From Burkholderia pseudomultivorans (GTDB taxonomy: Bacteria > Pseudomonadota > Gammaproteobacteria > Burkholderiales > Burkholderiaceae), in assembly GCF_902499075.1 (NCBI RefSeq), contig NZ_CABVPP010000025.1, positions 1 through 64,000 of the forward strand: a stretch of 64,000 bases of DNA. Reading direction: 5' to 3'. Positions 8,077-20,118 of this stretch are shown here, one piece after another; the stretch's first letter is position 1, and every line of letters begins with the position of its first letter. The notes beneath the pieces were generated by a model. That model was given only the letters and a program-made list of their open reading frames with translations, had not been told where the DNA came from and ran no database searches. The position numbers and the translations under genes were made by a program.

Positions 8077-9069
8077 TCAGGCTGCGCCGTCGGGCGGTGC
8101 GACCGACTGCTCGATCGCGCCGAAGATCGACTTGCCGGCCGCATCGAACATCTCGATGCGCACCGTATCGCCGTAGCGCATGAATTCCGTCTGCGGCGCG
8201 CCGTGCTCGATCGTCTCGAGGCAGCGCTTCTCGGCGATGCAGCAGTAGCCGCGCTTCGCGTCCTTGTTCGACACGGTGCCCGAGCCGACGATCGTGCCCG
8301 CGCGCAGGTTGCGCGTCTTCGCCGCGTGCGCGATCAGCTGGCCGAAGTGGAACACCATGTCGGTGCCCGCATCGGGCTGGCCGACCTTCTTGCCGTTCCA
8401 GTGGACGATCATCGGGCGGTGCACGCGGCCTTCGCTCCACGCGTCGCCGAGTTCGTCGGGCGTCACCGCGACCGGTGCGAACGCGGTCGCCGGCTTGCTC
8501 TGGAAGAAGCCGAAGCCCTTCGCGAGCTCGGCCGGAATCAGGTTGCGCAGCGACACGTCGTTTACCAGCGTGACGAGCCGCACGGCCTTCAGCGCATCGT
8601 CGGGCGTCGCGCTCATGCGCACGTCGCCGGTGATCACGGCGACTTCCGCCTCGAAATCGATGCCCCACTCCTCGGACGGGCACACGACGTCGTCGCGCGG
8701 ACCGATGAAATCGTCGCTGCCGCCCTGGTACATCAGCGGATCGGTCCAGAACTCCGGCGGCATCTCCGCGCCGCGCGCACGCCGCACCAGCTCGACGTGG
8801 TTCACGTACGCGGAGCCGTCGGCCCACTGGAACGCGCGCGGCAGCGGCGCCATGCAGTTGGCCGGGTCGAAAGCGAACGCATGGCGCGCGCGGCCGTGGT
8901 TCAGCGCGTCGTACAGGTCGCGCAGCTGCGGTGCGTAGAACGCCCAGTCGTCGAGCACGCGCTGCAGCGTCGGCGCGATCGTGTCGGCAATCGCCGCGGT
9001 GTGCAGGTCGCGCGATACGACGATCAGCTGGCCGTCGCGCGTGCCGTCCTTCAGCGAAGCAAGTTTCAT
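8077..9069 (-). CDS. fumarylacetoacetate hydrolase family protein
   Basis: 330 residues. It has the FAH fold with metal ligands visible at GGSDDFIGP (Asp119/120), DFEAEVAV (Glu140, Glu142) and NDVSLRN (Asp171). This matches two-domain FAH-family C-C hydrolases or decarboxylases acting on beta-diketo acids in aromatic or tyrosine breakdown. It is divergent from the IclR regulator at 9195, a family that commonly controls aromatic catabolism. The exact substrate is not assignable; the homogentisate partner genes are absent from the window. Confidence 0.85.
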   Translation of the reverse strand: MKLASLKDGTRDGQLIVVSRDLHTAAIADTIAPTLQRVLDDWAFYAPQLRDLYDALNHGRARHAFAFDPANCMAPLPRAFQWADGSAYVNHVELVRRARGAEMPPEFWTDPLMYQGGSDDFIGPRDDVVCPSEEWGIDFEAEVAVITGDVRMSATPDDALKAVRLVTLVNDVSLRNLIPAELAKGFGFFQSKPATAFAPVAVTPDELGDAWSEGRVHRPMIVHWNGKKVGQPDAGTDMVFHFGQLIAHAAKTRNLRAGTIVGSGTVSNKDAKRGYCCIAEKRCLETIEHGAPQTEFMRYGDTVRIEMFDAAGKSIFGAIEQSVAPPDGAA

Positions 9070-9194
9070 AAGGGGGAATCTGCCGTTGTAGTGACGATGG
9101 AAGGAATCTATTTTACGATGGTGAATCCGCGCGGCGCGACGATGATGTGCGCCGCTTCCGTCCCGACCCTTGCCGCGTTTCGCGCCTGCAGCCC

Positions 9195-10061
9195 ATGCCC
9201 GCCAGCCAGCTTCCCGACGACGATCTCGCCGAACCCGACACCGACGACGCCGCTGCCGGCGAAAACGGCGAAAAGGTCCGCTCCGGCATCCAGTCGATCG
9301 AGGTCGGCTTTCGCCTGCTCGACGTGCTGACGAGCGAGCCGCGCGCGATGATGCTGCGCGATCTCGCGCAGCGCGCGGGCATGAGCCCGGCGAAGGCGCA
9401 TCGCTACCTGGTCAGCTTCTCGCGGCTCGGCGTCGTGTCGCAGGATCCGGTGTCGGGCCGCTACGAACTCGGCGGCTTCGCGCTGCAGATGGGGCTCGCG
9501 CGGCTCGCGCGCGTCGACGGCGTGAAGCTCGCGCGGATCGCGCTGACCGAATTCCGCGACCGCCTCGACCAGACGGTCGGCATCGCCGTATGGGGCAACC
9601 AGGGGCCGACGATCGTGCACTGGATGGAGTCGAGCCATCCGGCGAAGGCGTCGCTGAAGCTCGGCGACGTGATGCCGCTGCTCGGTTCCGCGACGGGCCT
9701 GCTGTTCGCCGCGTACCTGCCGCGCAGCAAGACTGCCGCGATGCTCGAGCGCGAACTCGCCGATACGCGCCGTTCGCCGCATCATGGCGGCCCGCGCACG
9801 CTCGACGAGGTCGAGACGGTGCTCGCCGACGTGCGCGCGCATCAGGCCGCGCGCGTCGAAGGGATGCTGCTGCCGACGATCCACGCCTTCTGCATGCCCG
9901 TGTTCGACGCGGTCGGCGAGCTGGCACTCGCGATCGTCGCGCTCGGGCAGGAAGGCTCGTTCGACATCGCGTGGGGCGGCGAGATCGACACCGCGCTGCG
10001 CGCCACCGCGCAAAAACTGTCGTACGAACTCGGCTATAGTCCCGACGCGCGCGACGATTGA
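9195..10061 (+). CDS. IclR-family transcriptional regulator
   Basis: 288 residues from the ATG at 9195; an upstream start adds a non-conserved leader. A winged helix-turn-helix occupies about residues 33-95 (LRDLAQRAGMSPAKAHRYLVSF is the recognition region), followed by the IclR effector-binding domain to the C-terminus. The 125-bp gap to the divergent FAH gene probably holds a shared control region. It probably regulates the FAH gene. Confidence 0.87.
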   Translation: MPASQLPDDDLAEPDTDDAAAGENGEKVRSGIQSIEVGFRLLDVLTSEPRAMMLRDLAQRAGMSPAKAHRYLVSFSRLGVVSQDPVSGRYELGGFALQMGLARLARVDGVKLARIALTEFRDRLDQTVGIAVWGNQGPTIVHWMESSHPAKASLKLGDVMPLLGSATGLLFAAYLPRSKTAAMLERELADTRRSPHHGGPRTLDEVETVLADVRAHQAARVEGMLLPTIHAFCMPVFDAVGELALAIVALGQEGSFDIAWGGEIDTALRATAQKLSYELGYSPDARDD

Positions 10062-10163
10062 CGCATATGACGCGCCGCGAACGCGCGGCGCATCCGACGG
10101 TCCGATTCCTGTGGCGCAACCGCGCCGGATGCCACGCGCGCTCCAACCCCGTTCCGACTGCCG

Positions 10164-11441
10164 ATGCCGCCTGCCGACGCCCGCCCCCGCTTCGCCCTGC
10201 CCCGCCGCTGGCTGCGCGCGGGCATTGCGCTCGTCGTCGTGCTGGTGCTGCACGCGCTCGCCGCGCTGTGGCTGATGCGCAATCGCGATGCGTTCACGCC
10301 GACGCCGCCTGCCGAAGTGCCCGTGCAGATCGAGCTGCTGAAGCCGCAGCCGATCGAGCGGCAGCCCGCGCCGCAACCGGTTGCACCGGCTGCACCGGCA
10401 GCGCCGAAGCCGGCCGCGCCGAAGCCGGCCGCGCCGAAACCCGCCGCGCCGAAGCCCGCGCCGCCGCAAGCGCCGGTCCTCACATCGACACAGACCGCCG
10501 ATAACGGCGTGCCGCCGCCGTCGGCCGCATCCGCGGCGAGCGGCGTACCGGGCGCATCAGGCGCGTCGGGTGCGCAAGCCGCATCGGCCACCGCCGGCGC
10601 GAGCGCCGCCGCAACGCCCGGCCCGGCGACGAGCGGCGTGAAATTCTCCGCGCCGCCGTCCGGCGACCTGCAGTACGACACGTTCTACAACGGCATGCAG
10701 AACATGATCGGCACGATCCACTGGCGCACCGACGGCCGGACCTACGACCTGGCCGTCTCGATGCCCGTGCCGTTCGTCGGCCCGTTCAGCTATCGCAGCG
10801 AGGGCCGCATCGATGCGTTCGGCATCGCGCCCGACCGTTACGTCGAGAAGCGCGGCCGGCGCCCCGAGGACATCGCGATCTTCAACCGCGAGATCCGCCA
10901 GGTGGTGTTCACGCGCACGCCGAACAACGCGCCGCTGCCCGACGGCGTGCAGGACCGCTTCAGCATGCTGATGCAATTGTCGGGCCTCGTGCGCGGCAAT
11001 CCGGCCGCGTACAAGCCGGGCGTCACGCAGCAGTTCTTCGTGATCGACAACAACAGCGGCGAGACGTGGCCGATCACGGTGATCGGCGACGAGCAGGTGC
11101 AGACGCAGGCCGGCATCGTGCAGGCGCGGCACTTCATGCGCCTGCCGCGCCGCGACGGCGACACGCGCCGCATCGACATGTGGCTCGCGCCGTCGCTCGG
11201 CTGGCTGCCCGCGCGGCTCGTGCAGACCGAGCCGAACGGCGCGCAGATCGAGCTGCTGTGGCACGGACGGCTCGCGCCGCCCGCGGCGGACGCAACGAAC
11301 GCGCCTGCCGCCGCGTCGTCGCCGGAAGCGGCGCCACCCGCCGCGTCTGCGGTACAGCCGGCACAACCGGCGCCGCCGCCCGCCGTACAGCCGCCCGCCG
11401 AGCCGCCCGCACCGCCCGCGTCGTCGCCCGCAGCCCCCTGA
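10164..11441 (+). CDS. DUF3108 protein with TonB-like N-terminus
   Basis: 425 residues. One transmembrane helix (about 18-38) is followed by a TonB-like stretch (VPVQIELLKPQPIE), a Pro/Ala/Lys spacer with KPAAP repeats (80-100) and an Ala/Ser-rich linker. The DUF3108 domain (about 165-370) is predicted periplasmic; the tail is again Pro/Ala-rich. The architecture suggests an inner-membrane anchor with a periplasm-spanning arm. No biochemical function is established for the domain that I can name. It starts about 100 bases after the IclR gene. Confidence 0.75.
   Translation: MPPADARPRFALPRRWLRAGIALVVVLVLHALAALWLMRNRDAFTPTPPAEVPVQIELLKPQPIERQPAPQPVAPAAPAAPKPAAPKPAAPKPAAPKPAPPQAPVLTSTQTADNGVPPPSAASAASGVPGASGASGAQAASATAGASAAATPGPATSGVKFSAPPSGDLQYDTFYNGMQNMIGTIHWRTDGRTYDLAVSMPVPFVGPFSYRSEGRIDAFGIAPDRYVEKRGRRPEDIAIFNREIRQVVFTRTPNNAPLPDGVQDRFSMLMQLSGLVRGNPAAYKPGVTQQFFVIDNNSGETWPITVIGDEQVQTQAGIVQARHFMRLPRRDGDTRRIDMWLAPSLGWLPARLVQTEPNGAQIELLWHGRLAPPAADATNAPAAASSPEAAPPAASAVQPAQPAPPPAVQPPAEPPAPPASSPAAP
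10401..10460. repeat. 15-bp tandem repeat encoding KPAAP
   Basis: Four units start at 10401, 10416, 10431 and 10446 (GCGCCGAAGCCGGCC, the last two with substitutions). They encode the Pro/Lys spacer of the DUF3108 protein. Being in frame, length variation would be tolerated. Confidence 0.9.
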
Positions 11442-11554
11442 ATGCCGGCGAATCGGCAAATTCGACCGATTGCAATATCCGGTGAAATAGCCGATGACAC
11501 TCTTTAACAACTATTTCAGTCCACGGGCACACAATGGGAAACGTTTCATAGACA

Positions 11555-11598
11555 TCGGCTTCTAACCGATACACCCCACGCGAACGGGAACGGGGTGT
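11555..11598 (+). promoter_or_regulatory. hairpins in the leader of the DUF3567 gene
   Basis: Two short dyads occur: ATCGG/CCGAT with a 7-nt loop near 11555-11571, and ACACCCC (11571-11577) with GGGGTGT (11592-11598). They lie about 90-130 bases before the DUF3567 start, in a 240-bp gap whose 5' part is AT-richer than its surroundings. This would give a structured 5' UTR; no known riboswitch class is recognised. Confidence 0.35.
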
Positions 11599-11683
11599 GC
11601 AGCGCAAGCCCCTTGAAACCGGCAAAGCCTGCCCCACCTAGGGGACAACAAGGCCAGATGCCACTGCGAAGAGGAGTGCCGCC

Positions 11684-11941
11684 ATGCAAATGATCTACAA
11701 CAGCCCCAACTACTGCGTCGTCGAATTCGCGCCGCAGGCCGGCCACCATCTGATGAATGCCGGCGGATACGAAATCGTCGACAAGAACGCGCAGCGCGAA
11801 ATCTTCATCGACGGCGAGCTTGCCGAACGATTCCGCGCCCACGTGAAGCAACTGATCGAGGAAGAACCGTCGCTCGACGAAGTCGACGAGTTCCTCGGAC
11901 AATTCGACAGCCTGATGATGATGCCCGTCGTCCTGCACTGA
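11684..11941 (+). CDS. DUF3567 family protein
   Basis: 85 residues, acidic and compact, with no membrane segment. It matches the small conserved beta-proteobacterial DUF3567 family (N-terminal [15 protein letters not shown], and an acidic helix [19 protein letters not shown] near 60-77). Function unknown. GAGGAG lies 7-12 bases before the ATG. The gene is monocistronic, with a strong terminator 80 bases after the stop, and sits just upstream of metH. Confidence 0.8.
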   Translation: MQMIYNSPNYCVVEFAPQAGHHLMNAGGYEIVDKNAQREIFIDGELAERFRAHVKQLIEEEPSLDEVDEFLGQFDSLMMMPVVLH

Positions 11942-12017
11942 CGACCACGGCCCGGCGCTCGCGCGACCGGGCCATTCGCCGCGCATCCGCACGCGGCTCG
12001 CGAGCACTCCGATCACG

Positions 12018-12047
12018 CCCCCGCCCGGTTCGCCGGGCGGGGGTTTT
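12018..12047 (+). terminator. strong intrinsic terminator
   Basis: An 11-bp perfect stem (12018-12028 with 12033-12043) closed by the stable TTCG tetraloop and followed by TTTT. It ends the DUF3567 transcript before metH. Confidence 0.92.
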
Positions 12048-12133
12048 CATTTGGCGCACCGGCGCGCGCGACACGTCATCCGCACGTCATACGCCCGGCC
12101 GCGCGAGCCCGGGCGGCGGCCGGGCGCACCGGC

Positions 12134-12139
12134 TACAAT
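12134..12139 (+). promoter_or_regulatory. candidate -10 box (TACAAT) for metH
   Basis: GGCTACAAT occurs 32 bases before the ATG at 12171. It repeats the context seen before birA. No clear -35 hexamer, and no cobalamin- or SAM-riboswitch features are visible in the short leader. Confidence 0.4.
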
Positions 12140-12170
12140 GTCGGTTTTCCCGTTTTCGCGCTCTTCCGCC

Positions 12171-13241
12171 ATGTCTGCGTCCCCTCTCGCCGCTTCCGCC
12201 GCCCCGCTCGACGCGTCCTACACGCGCGGCGCCGAACTGCCCGCGCTGCTGAAGTCGCGGATCCTGATCCTCGACGGCGCGATGGGCACGATGATCCAGC
12301 GCTACAAGCTCGACGAAGCCGCGTATCGCGGCGAGCGCTTCAAGGATTTCGCGCGCGACATCAAGGGCAACAACGAGCTGCTGTCGATCACGCAGCCGCA
12401 GATCATCCGCGAGATCCACGACCAGTACTTCGCGGCCGGCGCGGACATCGTCGAGACCAACACCTTCGGCGCGACGACCGTCGCCCAGGCCGACTACGGG
12501 ATGGAAGACCTCGTCGTCGAGATGAATGTCGCGTCGGCGAAGCTCGCGCGCGAGTCGGCGGCGAAATACGCGACGCCCGACAAGCCGCGCTTCGTCGCCG
12601 GTGCGATCGGGCCGACGCCGAAGACGGCCAGCATCTCGCCGGACGTCAACGATCCGGGCGCGCGCAACGTCACGTTCGACGAGCTGCGCGCGTCGTACTA
12701 CCAGCAGGCGAAGGCGCTGCTCGACGGCGGCGTCGACCTGTTCCTGGTCGAGACGATCTTCGACACGCTGAACGCGAAGGCCGCGCTGTTCGCGCTCGAC
12801 GAGCTGTTCGAGGACACCGGCGAGCGCCTGCCGATCATGATCTCGGGCACCGTCACCGACGCGTCGGGCCGCATCCTGTCCGGCCAGACGGTCGAGGCGT
12901 TCTGGAATTCGCTGCGCCACGCGAAGCCGCTCACGTTCGGCCTGAACTGCGCGCTCGGCGCGGCGCTGATGCGCCCGTACATCGCCGAGCTCGCGAAGCT
13001 GTGCGACACCTACGTGTCGTGCTACCCGAACGCGGGCCTGCCGAACCCGATGGCCGAGACCGGCTTCGACGAGACGCCGGACGTCACGTCGGGCCTGCTG
13101 AAGGAATTCGCGCAGGCCGGGCTCGTGAATCTCGCGGGCGGCTGCTGCGGCACGACGCCCGAACACATCGCCGAGATCGCGAAGGCGCTCGCCGACGTGA
13201 AGCCGCGCCGCTGGCCGAGCCAGTACGGCAACGACGCCTGA
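12171..13241 (+). CDS. metH: methionine synthase (cobalamin-dependent), homocysteine-binding subunit
   Basis: 356 residues, the N-terminal homocysteine S-methyltransferase domain of MetH as its own gene. The domain starts at [16 protein letters not shown] (about 31-46). Zinc-binding cysteines are in GLNCALG (near 260) and [10 protein letters not shown] (near 325). The start at 12171 is chosen because an earlier in-frame ATG (12138) overlaps the TACAAT promoter box. The second gene follows after 42 bp and completes the enzyme, which methylates homocysteine from methyl-THF. Split metH is usual in Burkholderia and relatives. Confidence 0.92.
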   Translation: MSASPLAASAAPLDASYTRGAELPALLKSRILILDGAMGTMIQRYKLDEAAYRGERFKDFARDIKGNNELLSITQPQIIREIHDQYFAAGADIVETNTFGATTVAQADYGMEDLVVEMNVASAKLARESAAKYATPDKPRFVAGAIGPTPKTASISPDVNDPGARNVTFDELRASYYQQAKALLDGGVDLFLVETIFDTLNAKAALFALDELFEDTGERLPIMISGTVTDASGRILSGQTVEAFWNSLRHAKPLTFGLNCALGAALMRPYIAELAKLCDTYVSCYPNAGLPNPMAETGFDETPDVTSGLLKEFAQAGLVNLAGGCCGTTPEHIAEIAKALADVKPRRWPSQYGNDA

Positions 13242-13283
13242 CCCGACCGCCCCACGCTCTTCATCACACGAATTCGCACCGCC

Positions 13284-16001
<2,718 letters not shown>

Positions 16002-16059
16002 GCGCGTCGCCCCGGCATTCGCGGCCGGGGCGCGCACCGCGATTTTCGTCAGACAAAAT

Positions 16060-16082
16060 AAAAAGCCCGCTCGAAAGCGGGC
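16060..16082 (-). terminator. terminator between metH and the DUF1840 gene
   Basis: GCCCGCT (16065-16071), loop CGAA, AGCGGGC (16076-16082). On the minus strand the hairpin is followed by TTTTTATTTT, giving a strong terminator for the DUF1840 gene. On the plus strand it is followed by a looser T-rich tract, so it may also serve metH. Confidence 0.85.
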
Positions 16083-16126
16083 CTTCGGTTTCCTTTCTTT
16101 CCTTTCGGACTACCGGGAAAACGGGC

Positions 16127-16450
16127 TCAGAAGCCCCAGTGCACGTCGGCCTCGCCGGCCTTCGCTTCGCGCAGCATGGTCAGGAACGGCGCGACGCGCT
16201 GGGCCAGGCTCGGCGGCACTTCGTGGTGCGCGTGATCGGCGTCGTCTTCGTGGAAGTGGCCCGCGTGCTCCGCGCGCTCCTGCTTCGCCTGCGCGACGGC
16301 GCCTTCCAGCTTTGCGATCGCGTGGTCCAGTTCGTCGTGCGTAATCACGCCGCGCTCGCCCAGTTGCTTGCCGACCAGACCCAGCACGTATACGGCGAAA
16401 TCCTTCAGCACGTCGAGATCCTGTGCCGCCTTGCTCTTGAACGTAATCAT
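16127..16450 (-). CDS. DUF1840 family protein
   Basis: 107 residues, soluble. It begins MITFKSKAAQDLDVLKDFA, the family's hallmark, then has a helical middle (HDELDHAIAKLEGAVAQAK) and a His/Asp/Glu-rich stretch (about 65-80: HFHEDDADHAHHE) that could bind metal, though that is inference. Function unknown. The start is the ATG whose product begins MITFKS; longer in-frame extensions upstream are low-complexity. It is divergent from argS. Confidence 0.82.
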   Translation of the reverse strand: MITFKSKAAQDLDVLKDFAVYVLGLVGKQLGERGVITHDELDHAIAKLEGAVAQAKQERAEHAGHFHEDDADHAHHEVPPSLAQRVAPFLTMLREAKAGEADVHWGF

Positions 16451-16561
16451 GACAATTCCCTTTTCATCTTGTTGTGCCTGCGCAGCGCGGTTGGGGGACG
16501 CCGGCAGACCGGCGTCCGGCCTCGCGGACGCGGGGCGCCTGAGCGGCATATTAGCACCTGT

Positions 16562-16567
16562 TAAAAT
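16562..16567 (+). promoter_or_regulatory. candidate -10 box (TAAAAT) for argS
   Basis: TTAAAATTCTGCGAT lies about 84 bases before the argS start, within an AT-rich dip (ATATTAGCACCTGTTAAAAT) in an otherwise GC-rich gap. No matching -35 is clear. Confidence 0.35.
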
Positions 16568-16650
16568 TCTGCGATCCCTGAAACGCGCGCTTAAAAAGCG
16601 CGCCGGCGGCCCGGCCTTCCCGGCCGCCACCAACGAAGCCTTCTACCAGC

Positions 16651-18432
16651 ATGCTGCCAGCACACAAACAGACCCTCGAAGCCCTGCTCGCGGATAGCGT
16701 CAAGCAGGTCGCACACGCGCTGAAAGGCGCCGACTCCGCGTTCGTCGCCCCGACCATCACGCTGGAGCGCCCGAAGGTCGCCGCGCACGGCGACGTCGCG
16801 TGCAACGTCGCGATGCAGCTCGCCAAGCCGCTCGGTGCGAACCCGCGCCAGCTCGCCGAGAAGATCGTCGCCGAGCTCACGGCCCGGCCGGACGCGCAAG
16901 GGCTCGTCGAGGCCGCCGAGATCGCCGGCCCGGGCTTCATCAACCTGCGCCTGACGGCCGCCGCCAAGCAGGCCGTGGTCGCCGCGGTGCTCGCGCAGGG
17001 CCGCGCATTCGGCACGTCGGAGCGCGAAAAGGGCAAGCAGGTGCTGCTCGAATTCGTGTCGGCGAACCCGACCGGCCCGCTGCACGTCGGCCACGGCCGC
17101 CAGGCCGCGCTCGGCGACGTGCTCGCGAACGTGATCGCGAGCCAGGGCTACGCGGTGCACCGCGAGTTCTACTACAACGACGCGGGCGTGCAGATCGGCA
17201 ACCTCGCGATCTCGACGCAGGCGCGCGCACGCGGCCTGAAGCCCGGCGACGCGGGCTGGCCGGAAGCCGCGTACAACGGCGAATACATCGCCGACATCGC
17301 GCGCGACTACCTGAACGGCGAGACGGTCGCCGCGAAGGACGGCGAGCCGGTCAAGGGCGCGGGCGACGTCGAGGACCTCGACGCGATCCGCAAGTTCGCG
17401 GTCGCCTACCTGCGCCACGAACAGGACATGGACCTGCAGGCGTTCGGCGTGAAGTTCGACCAGTACTACCTGGAGTCGTCGCTGTACAGCGAAGGCCGCG
17501 TCGAGAAGACGGTCGACGCGCTGATCAAGGCCGGCATGACCTACGAGCAGGACGGCGCGCTGTGGCTGCGCACGACCGACGAAGGCGACGACAAGGATCG
17601 CGTGATGCGCAAGTCGGACGGCACGTACACGTACTTCGTGCCGGACGTCGCGTACCACGTGACGAAGTGGGAGCGCGGCTTCACGCAGGTGATCAACATC
17701 CAGGGCTCGGACCACCACGGCACGATCGCGCGCGTGCGCGCCGGCCTGCAGGGGCTGCACATCGGCATCCCGAAGGGCTATCCCGACTACGTGCTGCACA
17801 AGATGGTCACCGTGATGCGCGACGGCCAGGAAGTGAAGCTGTCGAAGCGCGCGGGCAGCTACGTGACGGTGCGCGACCTGATCGAATGGTCGGGCGGCGC
17901 GGCGCCGGGCCAGGAAGCGGCGCCCGACCTGATCGACGAGGCGACCATCACGCGCGGCCGCGACGCGGTGCGCTTCTTCCTGATCTCGCGCAAGGCCGAC
18001 ACCGAGTTCGTGTTCGACATCGACCTCGCGCTGAAACAGAACGACGAAAACCCGGTCTATTACGTCCAGTACGCGCATGCGCGGATCTGCTCGGTGCTCA
18101 ACGAGCTGAAGTCGCGCTACAACGTCGAGGTGGCGCAGCTGCCGGGCGCCGACCTGTCGCAGCTCACGAGCCCGCAGGCCGCATCGCTGATGCAGAAGCT
18201 CGCCGAATATCCGGACATGCTGACGCACGCCGCGAACGAGCTGGCGCCGCACGCGGTCGCGTTCTACCTGCGCGATCTCGCTGGCGAATTCCACTCGTTC
18301 TACAATGCGGAGCGCGTGCTGGTCGACGACGAAGCGCCGCGCAATGCGCGCGCCGCGCTGCTCGCCGCGACCCGGCAGGTGCTCGAGAACGGTCTGGCGA
18401 TGCTCGGCGTGTCCGCGCCCGCCAAGATGTAA
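16651..18432 (+). CDS. argS: arginyl-tRNA synthetase
   Basis: 593 residues, full class I enzyme. Domains: N-terminal Add-1 domain (about 1-100), Rossmann core with the HIGH-equivalent HVGH near 145-148 after the ANPTGP motif, the KMSKS-like segment [14 protein letters not shown] near 394-407, and the DALR anticodon-binding domain at the C-terminus (about 470-593). It charges tRNA-Arg. The SPOR-domain gene follows about 100 bp downstream, beyond hairpin-forming sequence. Confidence 0.95.
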   Translation: MLPAHKQTLEALLADSVKQVAHALKGADSAFVAPTITLERPKVAAHGDVACNVAMQLAKPLGANPRQLAEKIVAELTARPDAQGLVEAAEIAGPGFINLRLTAAAKQAVVAAVLAQGRAFGTSEREKGKQVLLEFVSANPTGPLHVGHGRQAALGDVLANVIASQGYAVHREFYYNDAGVQIGNLAISTQARARGLKPGDAGWPEAAYNGEYIADIARDYLNGETVAAKDGEPVKGAGDVEDLDAIRKFAVAYLRHEQDMDLQAFGVKFDQYYLESSLYSEGRVEKTVDALIKAGMTYEQDGALWLRTTDEGDDKDRVMRKSDGTYTYFVPDVAYHVTKWERGFTQVINIQGSDHHGTIARVRAGLQGLHIGIPKGYPDYVLHKMVTVMRDGQEVKLSKRAGSYVTVRDLIEWSGGAAPGQEAAPDLIDEATITRGRDAVRFFLISRKADTEFVFDIDLALKQNDENPVYYVQYAHARICSVLNELKSRYNVEVAQLPGADLSQLTSPQAASLMQKLAEYPDMLTHAANELAPHAVAFYLRDLAGEFHSFYNAERVLVDDEAPRNARAALLAATRQVLENGLAMLGVSAPAKM

Positions 18433-18457
18433 GCGGCCCGAAGCGGGCTGCGAACGG

Positions 18458-18496
18458 CCGCGGCAGGCGCGCCTGCCGCAGGGGCGCCTGCCGCGG
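18458..18496 (+). repeat. overlapping, mutually exclusive hairpins
   Basis: A 20-bp palindrome occupies 18460-18479. Its left half plus two flanking bases (CCGCGGCAGGCGC, 18458-18470) can instead pair with GCGCCTGCCGCGG at 18484-18496, forming a 13-bp stem. A TTCTTTTT run follows at 18508-18515, just before the SPOR gene. This could be an attenuator, or simply the argS terminator with a decayed duplicate arm. Confidence 0.6.
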
Positions 18497-18531
18497 CACT
18501 TTCACGATTCTTTTTGCAGGTGACTCAAGCA

Positions 18532-19389
18532 ATGGCACAACCACGCCGCACTTCGAAGCAATCGAAACAAGCCGGAGGGACATTTCTTGGAATCGTGCTG
18601 GGCCTGATCGTCGGCCTCGCGATTGCCGTGGTGGTGGCGCTCTATATCACGCGTTCGCCGTCGCCGTTCGTGTCGAAGGTCGCGCCGCCGCCGGCCGACA
18701 ACGGCGCGAGCCAGCCGCAGCAGTTCGATCCGAACCGCGCGCTGCAGGGCAAGACGCCGGGCCAGCCGGTGCCGCAGGCTGCGCAGCCCGCGCCGCCTAA
18801 CACCGCGCCGGGCCAGGCCGCAAACCAGACCCAGGGCGGCCTGCTGCCCGAGCCGCAGATCGTCGAGGTGCCGCCGTCGGCCAACGGCTCGAGCGGCACG
18901 CCGAACACGACCGCGTCGAACAACGGCGTCGCCGTCGCGCCGAAGCCGGCCGACAATACGCCGCCGAAGAAGACGCAGCCGCAGCAGCAGGCCGGCGAAG
19001 ACGACCTCGCCCGTTTCGCCGCGCAGAAGCAGGCGCAGCAGGCTGCCGCGCAGAAGCAACAACAGCAGCAACTGGCCGCGAACACGCCGAAGCCGACGTC
19101 GTCTGCCGCGCCCGCCGCCGCCGCGAAGCCGCCGAGCGCGAACGACGCGAACACCGGCTACTTCCTGCAGGTCGGCGCGTACAAGACGGAAGGCGACGCC
19201 GAGCAGCAGCGCGCGCGCCTGGGCTTCCAGGGTTTCGAGTCGAAGGTGTCGAAGCGCGACGTGAGCGGCGTGACCTACTTCCGCGTGCGCGTCGGCCCGT
19301 TCTCGAAGTTCGAGGATATGAACTCGGCCCGTCAGCGTTTGTCCGATGCAGGTGTCGATACGGCGGTGATCCGCTTCACGAAGCAGTAA
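18532..19389 (+). CDS. SPOR-domain membrane protein (FtsN-like architecture)
   Basis: 285 residues. Short basic cytoplasmic tail, one transmembrane helix (about 17-40), a long Pro/Gln/Ala-rich periplasmic linker (50-200) with a Gln-rich stretch near 170-185, and a C-terminal SPOR domain (about 205-283, starting GYFLQVGAYKTEGDAE) that binds denuded peptidoglycan at the septum. The layout is that of FtsN, so a divisome role is likely but not proven. The ATG at 18532 is preceded by AGGTGA at good distance; a TTG six codons earlier is less likely. dsbA follows in the same direction. Confidence 0.85.
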   Translation: MAQPRRTSKQSKQAGGTFLGIVLGLIVGLAIAVVVALYITRSPSPFVSKVAPPPADNGASQPQQFDPNRALQGKTPGQPVPQAAQPAPPNTAPGQAANQTQGGLLPEPQIVEVPPSANGSSGTPNTTASNNGVAVAPKPADNTPPKKTQPQQQAGEDDLARFAAQKQAQQAAAQKQQQQQLAANTPKPTSSAAPAAAAKPPSANDANTGYFLQVGAYKTEGDAEQQRARLGFQGFESKVSKRDVSGVTYFRVRVGPFSKFEDMNSARQRLSDAGVDTAVIRFTKQ

Positions 19390-19415
19390 GCGGCCGGCCG
19401 CGCCACGCAGAACCC

Positions 19416-19430
19416 GTTACGTTTCGTAAC
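19416..19430. promoter_or_regulatory. inverted repeat upstream of dsbA
   Basis: GTTACG-TTT-CGTAAC, a perfect 6-3-6 dyad 28 bases before the dsbA ATG. Size and position would suit an operator or a small leader hairpin; no known regulator is assigned. Confidence 0.4.
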
Positions 19431-19457
19431 CCGAGCAACTGATGCGACGTTCACAAC

Positions 19458-20099
19458 ATGAAAAAACTGATTAGCACGCTCCTTCTGTCCCTGGGCCTCG
19501 TGGCCGGCTTCGCGCAGACCGCGGCGGCAGCGCCCCCGCCGCCCAGCAAGGGCTTCGAGACCATGAAGTCGCCGCAGCCGGTGTCCGCGCCGGCCGGCAA
19601 GATCGAAGTGATCGAATTCTTCTGGTACGGCTGCCCGCACTGCTACGAATTCGAGCCGACGATCGAAGCGTGGGTGAAGAAGCAAGGCAGCAACATCGAC
19701 TTCAAGCGCGTGCCGGTCGCGTTCCGCGACGATTTCATCCCGCACTCGAAGTTGTATTACGCGGTGTCCGCGCTCGGCATCAGCGAGAAGGTCACGCCGG
19801 CGATCTTCGACGCGATCCACAAGCAGAAGAACTACCTGCTGACGCCGCAGGCGCAGGCCGACTTCCTGGCGACGCAGGGCGTCGACAAGAAGCAGTTCAT
19901 GAACGCGTACAACTCGTTCAGCGTGCAGAGCGAAGTGAACCAGTCCGCCAAGCTGCTGAAGGACTACGGGATCGACGGCGTGCCGACGATCATCGTCCAG
20001 GGCAAGTACAAGACGGGCCCCTCCTACGCGGACGGCATCCCGGCTACCACGCAGGTGCTCGACTACCTCGTGAAGCAGATCCAGGACAAGAAGCTCTGA
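19458..20099 (+). CDS. dsbA: thiol:disulfide interchange protein DsbA
   Basis: 213 residues. A cleavable signal peptide (about 1-24, MKKLISTLLLSLGL...AAAA) directs it to the periplasm, where it introduces disulfide bonds into exported proteins. The thioredoxin-fold active site CPHC is at 59-62 and the cis-proline loop GVPTIIVQG near 175. The helical insertion between the two is present. It lies downstream of the SPOR gene and 19 bases upstream of the short-chain dehydrogenase, so the three may share a transcript. Confidence 0.94.
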   Translation: MKKLISTLLLSLGLVAGFAQTAAAAPPPPSKGFETMKSPQPVSAPAGKIEVIEFFWYGCPHCYEFEPTIEAWVKKQGSNIDFKRVPVAFRDDFIPHSKLYYAVSALGISEKVTPAIFDAIHKQKNYLLTPQAQADFLATQGVDKKQFMNAYNSFSVQSEVNQSAKLLKDYGIDGVPTIIVQGKYKTGPSYADGIPATTQVLDYLVKQIQDKKL

Positions 20100-20118
20100 T
20101 CCCCGCCCGCGCGCCGGC

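Noticed and set aside
12048-12170. Cobalamin or SAM riboswitch before metH
   Set aside because: The leader after the TACAAT box is only about 25 bases, and the full gap lacks B12-box or SAM-riboswitch signatures.
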